Source: Lewinella sp. W8
GTDB taxonomy: Bacteria; Bacteroidota; Bacteroidia; Chitinophagales; Saprospiraceae
Direction: 5' to 3'
DNA length: 64,000 nucleotides
Assembly (NCBI RefSeq): GCF_004375085.3
Contig: NZ_SNAQ03000023.1
Span: 1 to 64,000 of the forward strand
Of this stretch, positions 17,520 through 24,696 are shown one piece after another. Within the stretch, counting starts at the first letter, position 1; every line of letters begins with the position of its first letter. Under the pieces are notes generated by a model that saw nothing but the letters and a program-made list of their open reading frames with translations, searched no databases and had not been told where the DNA came from. Both the position numbers and the translations under genes were made by a program.

Positions 17520-18056
17520 CTAGGTATTGCTCAGTCTACCTTCGATGTTTAGCGCATCGCGATATTCTCGATATAGTGCTACGAAAGCTCGCTCCGCATC
17601 ATGTGGGAAATTATAGGTAAAGACGTGCTTCGTTTCCTGATCATCATTTATTTCCCGGACTTGGTGAAGCGTCCCCAGCCAGTCATCATAATGCTTGAGT
17701 AAATCCCCAGCATATTCCATGTGGCTGGCAGGAATAAGGTACCCTTTATCTAAAAGCAACTTGCGGATGGTTTCATTGCACTGTTTCAAAATCGCCTCTT
17801 GGTAAGCGTTGTTAGGCTCATACGCCCCCAAAGCTATTTTACTTCGCTTGAGTTGCATCACCATTGGGCCCAGCAGTTCTTCTAAAGCTCGTCGTTTATA
17901 ATCGAATTGGGCTTCGAGATAGCGGTCACGTTGCTTGAATTCATCCGCAATTTGTTCTTTCAAACGTGTCTCTCGCCGAGAGATGATGTACCCAATGATT
18001 CCTGTCAGGATAATTAAAGAAATGCTCTCTTGAAGAAGGTTTTGTAGGAAATCCAT
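17520..18056 (-). CDS. Uncharacterised protein with N-terminal membrane anchor
   Basis: A 178-residue protein. One transmembrane helix lies at residues 8-26 (LQESISLIILTGIIGYII), then a basic stop-transfer sequence, then a long helical cytoplasmic part (RRETRLKEQIADEFKQRD, KRRALEELLGPMVMQLKRSK) and a C-terminal region with NFPHDAERAFVALYREYRD. No family is recognised. Codon use and base composition are AT-richer than the surrounding genome. It follows the cytidine deaminase gene by 47 bases on the same strand, so the two may form a unit. Confidence 0.6.
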   Translation of the reverse strand: MDFLQNLLQESISLIILTGIIGYIISRRETRLKEQIADEFKQRDRYLEAQFDYKRRALEELLGPMVMQLKRSKIALGAYEPNNAYQEAILKQCNETIRKLLLDKGYLIPASHMEYAGDLLKHYDDWLGTLHQVREINDDQETKHVFTYNFPHDAERAFVALYREYRDALNIEGRLSNT

Positions 18057-18103
18057 TTTAGTAGCCTTGTATGATTAATTTAATATTGACCTTACTGAAG
18101 GCA

Positions 18104-18535
18104 TCAAACTCTAATCCGCTTCTGCCAAGTTTCCGGCAACAACGTTTGAAGTAAGACCGAACGCTCCGCTTCGTCAAGTATCACCTCAGCATCCAGATTC
18201 TTTTTGTTTAACTGATAGATCAATTCTCGGCAACGGCCACAGGGCGGCAATACTTTCCCATCATGGGCGACGGCGACCATCCTTTTCAACTGAGTTTCTC
18301 CCGCTTGAATCATGGCGGCGGTGCTGTGCTCAGCACAAAAACCGATACCGCAAAGCAATGCTAAGTTTATCCCGGTGAATACATTTCCGGATTGGGTTTC
18401 AATCGCAGCTCCGACATAACCCAAATATTCCCAGTCTTCCCGCTTTGCGGATAGCGGGAAGGCTTTTTCGGTGGCGTTTTGGGCTTTCTTTATCAAAGAT
18501 CTGGCAATCACGTTTAGCTTATTCTGTTTGTTCAA
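18104..18535 (-). CDS. Cytidine deaminase-family protein (blasticidin S deaminase-like)
   Basis: A 143-residue deaminase. The zinc and catalytic motifs are both present: CAEHSTAAMIQ (zinc Cys, proton-shuttling Glu) at about residues 68-78 and PPCGRCRELI (two zinc Cys) at about 98-107. The layout is that of small tetrameric cytidine deaminases and blasticidin S deaminases, which remove the amino group from free cytosine nucleosides. There is no ATG: an in-frame stop directly precedes the TTG at 18535, so TTG or the GTG at 18511 is the start. It sits between unknown membrane proteins downstream of a truncated toxin gene in AT-rich DNA. A pyrimidine-salvage role is possible, but the setting suggests a mobile cargo gene. 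Confidence 0.75.
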   Translation of the reverse strand: MNKQNKLNVIARSLIKKAQNATEKAFPLSAKREDWEYLGYVGAAIETQSGNVFTGINLALLCGIGFCAEHSTAAMIQAGETQLKRMVAVAHDGKVLPPCGRCRELIYQLNKKNLDAEVILDEAERSVLLQTLLPETWQKRIRV

Positions 18536-18628
18536 TTATTTTACTGAAGAAATTTATCTTTTTTTTTGAAGTTCCTATTTAGCATGAAGCACGATTAGGG
18601 TGAACTCATGTACAAACCTTAATTACCC

Positions 18629-19099
18629 TTACCTCTTAGGTGCTTTTTTCAATACAGTTTTGGATAGGCCCGAAGGTTCTATGCCCCATATATTGGAAAC
18701 CAGATCTTCCGTTTTCGCGATAAACTGATCAGTATTCAATCCTGCGATAAACGCTAAAGCAAAAATGCCGAGGTAAGAAGCGTCGGCATCCGGAGAAGCT
18801 TCCAAAACAAAAAGACCCGCTGCTACTAAGAAGTAGGTGAAGCCTCCGATAATAATACCAAGTATCGGTCGGAGAAGGTACCAGGGAATCCAAACATCGT
18901 CCCAATCTTGTTCCCTAGAGTAATGGTAATATATTGCCCAGAGGCAGTAACTGACGGCTCCAAAGCCACCAGCAAAGCAGCACTGTATTACTACATTGTA
19001 ATCCGAGATCCAAGAGGGCGAATATCCACTCAAAGTGAATAGTAGAAGGGCTACTAATACGAACAAGAATGTGATTAGGTATGCAGCAACTAGCTTCAT
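18629..19099 (-). CDS. Uncharacterised four-helix membrane protein
   Basis: A 156-residue protein with four likely transmembrane helices: residues 4-25, 37-58, 75-100 and 108-126. Between helices two and three is YYHYSREQDWDDVWIPWYLL, rich in aromatics and acids. The C-terminus is basic (TVLKKAPKR). I do not recognise a family. Its ATG lies 18 bases after the stop of the truncated SpvB/TcB-type gene, so it is probably translated from the same message. The position is the one often occupied by an immunity or accessory protein in toxin loci, but this is only inference. Confidence 0.55.
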   Translation of the reverse strand: MKLVAAYLITFLFVLVALLLFTLSGYSPSWISDYNVVIQCCFAGGFGAVSYCLWAIYYHYSREQDWDDVWIPWYLLRPILGIIIGGFTYFLVAAGLFVLEASPDADASYLGIFALAFIAGLNTDQFIAKTEDLVSNIWGIEPSGLSKTVLKKAPKR

Positions 19100-19117
19100 A
19101 ATACTGTGGTTTTTTTG

Positions 19118-22093
19118 TTATTTCCCCAGAGTGTTTACTGGTAATTTATGGGCCACGCGTGGGTCCGCCATGTCCCGCTCGTAGTGATACGTCAGGCTTT
19201 CCTGGGGCGCCGCAAAGAATACCGCATGCCGATTTTCACCTCTAGCCTGCAGCCGCTTCAGCTGGTAGTTGTTGCTGGTTACGGTGTAGGGCAATCCGGC
19301 TCTTTCCGTTCCGTCGTCCGCGTAAACCTCCTGCCGCAGAAGCTGGCCCTTCAGGGCCCGGCAGGCTTCGCGTTGCTCTTCCGTGCTCAGATCGGGCGGA
19401 AAGGCCGAATCTTCCAGGGGCCAATCGGCGTGGGTAGGTTCTCCGGCCTCGTCTCGTTCGCGGAAGTATTCCGCCCGATAGGGCGTGCGGGTGTGGTCTG
19501 GAAGGTAATAATGGCCGGTGTGAAACCAGGTCTTGGTATAGATCGGGGGGACGTCAGTGACCTCAGACCAGTTGCTACCGGGCGGGGTGTAGGCTTCATC
19601 CTTACGCAGCGTTGCAAAGTCTTCCGTATCCCACTGCTCCACCAACCCGAAACCGCGGAACTCTCGCTCCGCCCGGTCGTAATAGCCATGGTGGTAAGCG
19701 TAGCGGGTTACGAAGCTATTTTTACTGATGTGGTCATAAGTCTCCTGTCGGGTAAGTACAAGCACCGGGAAAGGTAACTTGGTGATCCAAGGCTTTCCAG
19801 CAGCTTTGTCAGCTAAATAAAAGTCGGTAGAAGGCTGGTAAGTCAGGCGGATCTCCGCCCCCCGGTTATTATGAATGCCGATTAGCAGGTGGGGCTTTTC
19901 GGGCATCAGATCTACGTAGCGCAAAGGGCTTTCCTGGTGTGAAGGCACCGGTGAAGACCACACCAGCTGGGCAGTTCCTTTTGCCAGGAAATCAATGACC
20001 TGGACAGTGGTAAGGCTATCTATCGGCAGAGGTATATTTATCGGTACTGGATCGCGCCAGCTATTACCCGCTTCGTTGTGCCAAAACTGTATTTGTTCTC
20101 CACCGAGATAAATAATGTCAGTAGTGCCAGAACCATCAATATCGGCTAGCTTGATGTAACGTTGGTTAAACTGATCGTTGGTATCAAATTTGGGACAGTT
20201 TTCCATTTCAACCTTTGGGCTAAAACGGGCATAGCCCATATTTGCCCAGTAGCAGATATTGTCTTTTCGAATGCGAACGATATCGGTTAGCCCATCACCG
20301 GTCATATCTGCCAGATAAATGGATTGTTCAGGATTGCTAAAAACGATCTGGGGTCCTTTGGTTTCATCCAGGGCTTTGGCTATGCGCTGTGCCGCCCCGT
20401 AGCCAACTTTACCTTCTGAAGGATAATATACCAGGTGATCCTGCTCCGTGATGAGTAAGTCCGGGATACCGTCACCAGTTAAATCAATTCTTCGAAGGTC
20501 GGGTGCCTGAAAGTTGATATTCGGCTGATGATCAAAGTGTCGTAATTTATTCCAGCGTCCTTCTTCAGTTCTGGCAAAATAACCCTTTACTTGTGGTGAG
20601 TGTACTTCGTATTCTAGTTGACCGTCTCCATCTATATCTACTAACTGTCCTGCCGTACGTTGTGGGTTAGCCAGAGAGGGCAGATCTGGTACTGTTGCTA
20701 ATTTGGCGAATTGGCCATTCCCTTTGTTCTCTGCCCAATACCAACCTCCGTTTTTCTTTAGCAGGATATCTGATACACCATTGCCATCATAATCGACAAA
20801 CTGGGCTTCATTTTGATTGATCAGTTTACCTACAGGATAATCCGTTTTGATATCCTCTATTGTTAAAGGGAGTAGAGGAGGCTTTGTCCTGGTCTCCGCT
20901 TTTGAATAGGTAAATTTTAGGGGCGGAAAATCAGCTTTTTCATAGGTTTCACCCTTTTTGCGATAGCTCGTATGAGTCACAGCAATGAGTTTAGTTGCCA
21001 TCTCATTCTGATCGTATTTTAAATCAGTAGAGCGAACCAAATAATCCTTCGCGTCCAATTCTTTCTCAAAGTGATGGTACATTAACACCCGCCGGCAAAG
21101 CCGATAGGTGCGAATATCGAAGCCCGAGCGGAAGCTCGAGAAGGGATCGGGGCGGCACGACCAAGGTTGCTGCTCCTCGTAAGTAGGGGCTTCTTCCGCA
21201 TTGGACTCCTCACCAGAGAGATGCTCGCCATAGTCGAAGACCAATTCGAACAACCAAGAATTTGGTTTATTCCATTCGTTATGAGTGGGAGGCTCCGCCG
21301 TGAGTCCCTCATTTAGGTAGGGAACTTTATTCCCGTAGTAGACTCGCTTGAGATAGCGGTTGGTCGGTGCCGATCGGTTTTTTTCGTGTCCAAGGGTAGT
21401 GTCTACTTTCTTCTGATCTTCCGGTTTATACCGGTAATACATCACGTTGCCCTTGTCATCGTAGCAGTACTCCATTAACCACTCGAAGACTTTGGTTTCA
21501 TCTTCCGGGCTCGCAATACGCGCGGAGGCACTTCGTCCGTAGACCGTCGTGACATTCTCCTTACTGATGGATCGCCAAAAGGTAGTACCCTCGGCTGCGG
21601 TCCATTTTTCGATGCGGGCGAACAACCCCTCGATACGGGGGCGATAACGCTTCACGGTATAGCCATCTACTACTGGCAGCGGTGCTTCGTCTTCGAGCAC
21701 GGGCACCAAATCCTCCGCTCCCGAAAGCAGAAAAACATCGCTTTCTTCTTCGTCCTGGTAGCGGGGCAGCCCCTTCTGCGTTTTTCTGGCAACGGAGGGC
21801 AAGCCGATACTCCAGCCCAGCCCAAAGACGGAGTTGCCCGTGCCGGAATCGTAAGACAGCGACAACTCAGGCGTAAATCCCGCTCGGCCCGGACTGATCG
21901 CAAGGGGAACGGTCAGTTGTCCAGTTCCGGTAACCGGGTTAACCCGGAATTTTTCTCCCACGCCCTGAATGGCACCACCTCCCTTAGGAAGTGAGATTTT
22001 GGGTTGCTGTTGCCCATCCCCCACAAAAGAGGAAGCCATCCCTTGGTGGCGGTCCGTCTGCTGACTACTCCCTAATGGTGAACTGCTTTCCAT
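19118..22093 (-). CDS. SpvB/TcB-type insecticidal toxin subunit, C-terminally truncated
   Basis: A 991-residue protein started at ATG 22093 (an upstream TTG at 22126 is less likely). Residues about 25-330 are an SpvB domain (ISLPKGGGAIQGVGEKFRV, FTPELSLSYDSGTGNSVFGL, GWSIGLPSVARKTQKGLPRY). Residues about 430-680 hold five FG-GAP/VCBS-like repeats (DYDGNGVSDILL, DIDGDGQLEYEV, DLTGDGIPDLLI, DMTGDGLTDIVR, DIDGSGTTDIIY). TcdB mid-region segments follow, up to SLTYHYERDMADPRVAHKL. Full TcB or fused BC proteins continue here into the Rhs cocoon. This one stops 8 residues later. Signal peptide absent, as in the family. The truncated form lacks the chamber that holds the toxic part, so it may be non-functional or depend on a separate partner. 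Confidence 0.8.
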   Translation of the reverse strand: MESSSPLGSSQQTDRHQGMASSFVGDGQQQPKISLPKGGGAIQGVGEKFRVNPVTGTGQLTVPLAISPGRAGFTPELSLSYDSGTGNSVFGLGWSIGLPSVARKTQKGLPRYQDEEESDVFLLSGAEDLVPVLEDEAPLPVVDGYTVKRYRPRIEGLFARIEKWTAAEGTTFWRSISKENVTTVYGRSASARIASPEDETKVFEWLMEYCYDDKGNVMYYRYKPEDQKKVDTTLGHEKNRSAPTNRYLKRVYYGNKVPYLNEGLTAEPPTHNEWNKPNSWLFELVFDYGEHLSGEESNAEEAPTYEEQQPWSCRPDPFSSFRSGFDIRTYRLCRRVLMYHHFEKELDAKDYLVRSTDLKYDQNEMATKLIAVTHTSYRKKGETYEKADFPPLKFTYSKAETRTKPPLLPLTIEDIKTDYPVGKLINQNEAQFVDYDGNGVSDILLKKNGGWYWAENKGNGQFAKLATVPDLPSLANPQRTAGQLVDIDGDGQLEYEVHSPQVKGYFARTEEGRWNKLRHFDHQPNINFQAPDLRRIDLTGDGIPDLLITEQDHLVYYPSEGKVGYGAAQRIAKALDETKGPQIVFSNPEQSIYLADMTGDGLTDIVRIRKDNICYWANMGYARFSPKVEMENCPKFDTNDQFNQRYIKLADIDGSGTTDIIYLGGEQIQFWHNEAGNSWRDPVPINIPLPIDSLTTVQVIDFLAKGTAQLVWSSPVPSHQESPLRYVDLMPEKPHLLIGIHNNRGAEIRLTYQPSTDFYLADKAAGKPWITKLPFPVLVLTRQETYDHISKNSFVTRYAYHHGYYDRAEREFRGFGLVEQWDTEDFATLRKDEAYTPPGSNWSEVTDVPPIYTKTWFHTGHYYLPDHTRTPYRAEYFRERDEAGEPTHADWPLEDSAFPPDLSTEEQREACRALKGQLLRQEVYADDGTERAGLPYTVTSNNYQLKRLQARGENRHAVFFAAPQESLTYHYERDMADPRVAHKLPVNTLGK

Positions 22094-22515
22094 TATGATT
22101 GGGCTTGAAATCCATGTTAAATGCAATTAGCATCCCCAATCACCATTATTGGGAATGAATCAACGAGCGTAACCTACTCCCCTGTGGGCAAGCTAATTGC
22201 AAAATGTATGTTGGAATTGAAATTTACTTATTCGAATTAATCCTACTATTGACTTCGATCAGCGTAAAAATTCTTTTTCGTCACTATTCAGATCAATTTA
22301 ATCGCGGGGCCCATCTTACGTGGTGTTGCCAATAGATGTCAAAATCCTACAGTCTTCTCGCTCCTCTTGTCGAACTTACGTTACGATCAATAGAAGCTCC
22401 ACACCTAGCCCATACGCTCAACAATGACCTTACGGTCCAACGCTCCTTTGAGTCTCCGCCTAATCACTGACTCAACCTCGTCCAATTGTCTAATACCTGA
22501 GGAAGAACCTTAGGC
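22094..22515. other. Gene-free AT-rich gap with a dyad before the toxin gene
   Basis: No coding sequence is supported in these 422 bases. An inverted repeat at 22131-22157 (CATCCCCAAT against ATTGGGAATG, one mismatch, 7-base spacer) lies 38-64 bases upstream of the toxin start and could be an operator. The remainder shows nothing recognisable. Confidence 0.4.
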
Positions 22516-23172
22516 TCAAGACCGCAAATACCCCAATCTTTCCAAATCATCCTCCCCTTTGATCAGATGAACCTTCCCCCCCTGGATTAGGTACAATTCA
22601 TCCGATAGGTCAACGATATCCCGATACATATGGTCCGAAAGGATAATCCCCTTGTTGGTTCGCTCCCGTCGGATTACCTTCTTTAATTCTTCGACGTGAA
22701 TTGGCATAAGCTGAGAGAACGGCTCGTCCAGGATACAAAACTTCGTTTTCGAAGTGAGCACCACGAAAGCCTCCACGATGCGTCTTTGCCCCGATGAAAG
22801 CGCGGACATCCGAGCGTTTCGGTACGGGGTGAACTCGGGAAAATGATGGAACAGATCCGAAAGCTCAACTTCAAAATCATCAAAAACTCTCCTGATCCTC
22901 AGGTGCCGGGGGGCAAAATTGTGCTGCGGCAAATACATGATATCTTGCGGAGAGCGTCGGGAAGTACCGTAAGCCGTACCGTTGAGCCGTACGGATTGCG
23001 AACTGGCGACTAACTCACCAAATATTACTCTGAAGAGGCTGGACTTACCCGTGCCGTTCCTCCCCAATACTCCCGTGATCCTACCCGTCGCTGATTTCAG
23101 GTAAACATCCCGTAGCACCGGCTCATTATCGAACGCCAGCATTACCCCGTCAACTTCCAGTACGTGCTTCAT
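22516..23172 (-). CDS. ABC transporter ATPase of a minimal two-gene module (copy A)
   Basis: A 218-residue single-domain ABC ATPase. Walker A is GRNGTGKSS (residues 37-45), the Q-loop is YLPQHNFAP, the signature is LSSGQRRIVEA, Walker B is FCILDEPF and the switch His is in ILSDHMYRD. The C-terminus reads VHLIKGEDDLERLGYL. It overlaps by 4 bases (ATGA) the small membrane protein upstream, its probable membrane partner. The same pair occurs at 31883-32871, with shared YLPQH.F.P...RIR and DH.YR motifs and GE..L...GYL endings, showing paralogy. The substrate and direction of transport are unknown. Confidence 0.85.
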   Translation of the reverse strand: MKHVLEVDGVMLAFDNEPVLRDVYLKSATGRITGVLGRNGTGKSSLFRVIFGELVASSQSVRLNGTAYGTSRRSPQDIMYLPQHNFAPRHLRIRRVFDDFEVELSDLFHHFPEFTPYRNARMSALSSGQRRIVEAFVVLTSKTKFCILDEPFSQLMPIHVEELKKVIRRERTNKGIILSDHMYRDIVDLSDELYLIQGGKVHLIKGEDDLERLGYLRS

Positions 23173-23513
23173 CTCAGAGTGAAGGTAATCATGATCGTGG
23201 CCGCAAAAAGGACAACCTCCACGAATGCTGCGACCGTCCAGAGTAGCCGTTTAGATACACCAAGGTTTTTGTAGTAAATGAATTCCTTGGCTTTAATCTC
23301 GCTGACGAAATAGTAGGTCAATAATAGGGTAATCACCTTAAACCAAAACAGGTACTTGAACGTCGCGATCCCCCAGGTGGATAGAATGATCGTACAGGCG
23401 CCATTAATCAATACGCCCACCAGCACGCAGGATTGGTAAAAGGTGAAGAACAACTGTACTGTTTTCATTTTGCTTTTCATCAGTTGGAAGCTCCATCCAA
23501 TTTGGTCACTCAT
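23169..23513 (-). CDS. Small membrane partner of the ABC ATPase (copy A)
   Basis: A 114-residue protein (99 if started at the second methionine, MKTVQLFFTFYQS). About three hydrophobic helices: residues 18-45, 52-72 and 90-112. Before the last helix it has FIYYKNLGVSKRLLW, which matches YYFYRNLGYTKGALM in the equivalent protein at 31883-32170. This motif is the best candidate for a coupling helix that touches the ATPase. The stop overlaps the ATPase start as ATGA, implying translational coupling. It is far smaller than normal ABC permeases. Fourteen bases upstream ends a GldM-like gene on the same strand. Confidence 0.7.
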   Translation of the reverse strand: MSDQIGWSFQLMKSKMKTVQLFFTFYQSCVLVGVLINGACTIILSTWGIATFKYLFWFKVITLLLTYYFVSEIKAKEFIYYKNLGVSKRLLWTVAAFVEVVLFAATIMITFTLR

Positions 23514-23527
23514 AACGTCGGCTCACG

Positions 23528-24451
23528 TTATTCTTTATCCAGCAGATGCCGCAGTTCCGTAGACCTCACCTCTCCCGTCAGGGGGTTCGCCACCAGGGTT
23601 TCAATATGAATTCCCCGCGCAATATCTGCGGGCGCAATTCCCCGATACTCCACCTCGCCGTTTTCCTTGGTCGCCAGTGTATCCCCGTTAATTACGACCC
23701 AGGCACGATCCGGCCCGTAATTGTCCGAAAAGTAGGCGAGCTGCATGGATAGGTGGAGAGAATCTCCCGGACGTACGTCCCTGGGAATATTCGCAATCAC
23801 GGGCAAGTTGTAATCCCATCCACATATTTGTCGGACGGTATAAATTGAATTCAACGCAGAAAAAAGCCGCATCTGGTTGTGTAGTAAAAGCGAAAGTATT
23901 TGTGCCCTGGCGTAGCGGTAAGCCTCCCGGCTTTCGGCCCGAAATTCGGGTAATTCCGCAATGGTTTCCAGTGCGTAAACTTCTCGGTCCAGCATGTGAA
24001 GATGAGCGATTACATCGGCGGGGCGGAATCCAACTAACTCCTGTTTCCCCAACAACAGGGCTTGATAATTCTCCCGCCACCGGCTTTGTTGCCACCGACT
24101 TTCCGTCAGGGCCGTACGCAGTACCTCCTGTCCTCGCACTGGCAAATATTTCTCCGGAGAAAAGTCAGTCAATAACTCCTCCACCGACGCAAAACCCCGT
24201 TCAAGCTCGGCGTTAAACCCAAGAATAAACCTGAACTGTTCCTTTGCCTTATCCTCCAGTAACCGTTCCGCACGGACTACTTCTACTGCATATTGCTCAA
24301 ATTGCTGCTCCAGCAGCACCTCCGCCATCTCGGCGCGTAACCGGGCGGTAGCGGGGTCGTGGCGTTGCAGGTAGTCGGTGCCCAGGGTCACGCTCAGGCC
24401 CACGGAGATGCAGCCCAGGGTAAAAATGAGGAGCGCACGCCAGAATTTCAT
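23528..24451 (-). CDS. GldM-like membrane-anchored protein (tentative)
   Basis: A 307-residue protein started at ATG 24451 (MKFWRALLIFTLGCISVGLS), which places a single membrane anchor at the N-terminus; the longer frame to 24550 adds residues without meaning. After the anchor come about 190 residues of charged helix (RLRAEMAEVLLEQQFEQYAV), then a beta domain: LPVIANIPRDVRPGDSLHL, RAWVVINGDTLATKENGEVE, IHIETLVANPLTGEVRS. The anchor-helix-beta order and the pattern around FRPADVIAHLHMLDREVYALE resemble GldM, the periplasm-spanning shaft of the type 9 secretion/gliding motor, but it is shorter than GldM (about 510 residues). It heads an operon with the small membrane protein and ABC ATPase. Confidence 0.45.
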   Translation of the reverse strand: MKFWRALLIFTLGCISVGLSVTLGTDYLQRHDPATARLRAEMAEVLLEQQFEQYAVEVVRAERLLEDKAKEQFRFILGFNAELERGFASVEELLTDFSPEKYLPVRGQEVLRTALTESRWQQSRWRENYQALLLGKQELVGFRPADVIAHLHMLDREVYALETIAELPEFRAESREAYRYARAQILSLLLHNQMRLFSALNSIYTVRQICGWDYNLPVIANIPRDVRPGDSLHLSMQLAYFSDNYGPDRAWVVINGDTLATKENGEVEYRGIAPADIARGIHIETLVANPLTGEVRSTELRHLLDKE

Positions 24452-24585
24452 GGAAACGGGTTTGGTGTAGAGGGATAACGCAATTTTGGCGCAAGCGCAG
24501 GTGCCAGCCCATCCCCTTAACGGCCAGGTTGGATAATATTTATCAGACACCCGACTGGACTACAAAACGCATATCCCCAAAATAA

Positions 24586-24633
24586 GCAAGCCCGACAAAT
24601 TCGGACCCGTAGGTCCGAGTTTGTCGGGCTTGC
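24586..24633 (-). terminator. Strong hairpin terminator after the FAS1 gene
   Basis: Arms of 22 nt (24586-24607 and 24612-24633) pair with one mismatch around a 4-base loop. On the minus strand the stem is followed by TTATTTT. It lies about 63 bases past the FAS1 lipoprotein stop and should end that message. Confidence 0.75.
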
Positions 24634-24634
24634 A

Positions 24635-24679
24635 ATCTCCAGGGGGATCGAACCTTACGGTTTCGCATTCCTGGGAGAT
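24635..24679 (-). other. Second structured hairpin in the FAS1 3' region
   Basis: On the minus strand an outer stem (ATCTCCCAGG against CCTGGAGAT, one bulge) encloses an inner stem (CGAAACC against GGTTCG, one bulge) capped by GTAA, a GNRA-type tetraloop. It stands between the FAS1 stop codon and the terminator hairpin. A palindrome ATGATAATATCAT also lies at 24678-24690. Together they form an unusually structured 3' untranslated region. Confidence 0.45.
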
Positions 24680-24696
24680 GATATTATCATTGTCGG

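Noticed and set aside
18104-18535. Cytidine deaminase as an Rhs-type toxin tip
   Set aside because: It has the complete motif set and length of a free cytidine deaminase, its own start, and no Rhs or pre-toxin sequence attached. The position after a truncated TcB gene alone is not enough.
24635-24665. tRNA-like sequence (GGTTCGATCCCCC on the minus strand)
   Set aside because: It resembles a T-loop, but no acceptor, D or anticodon arms can be formed around it; the segment folds better as a simple hairpin.
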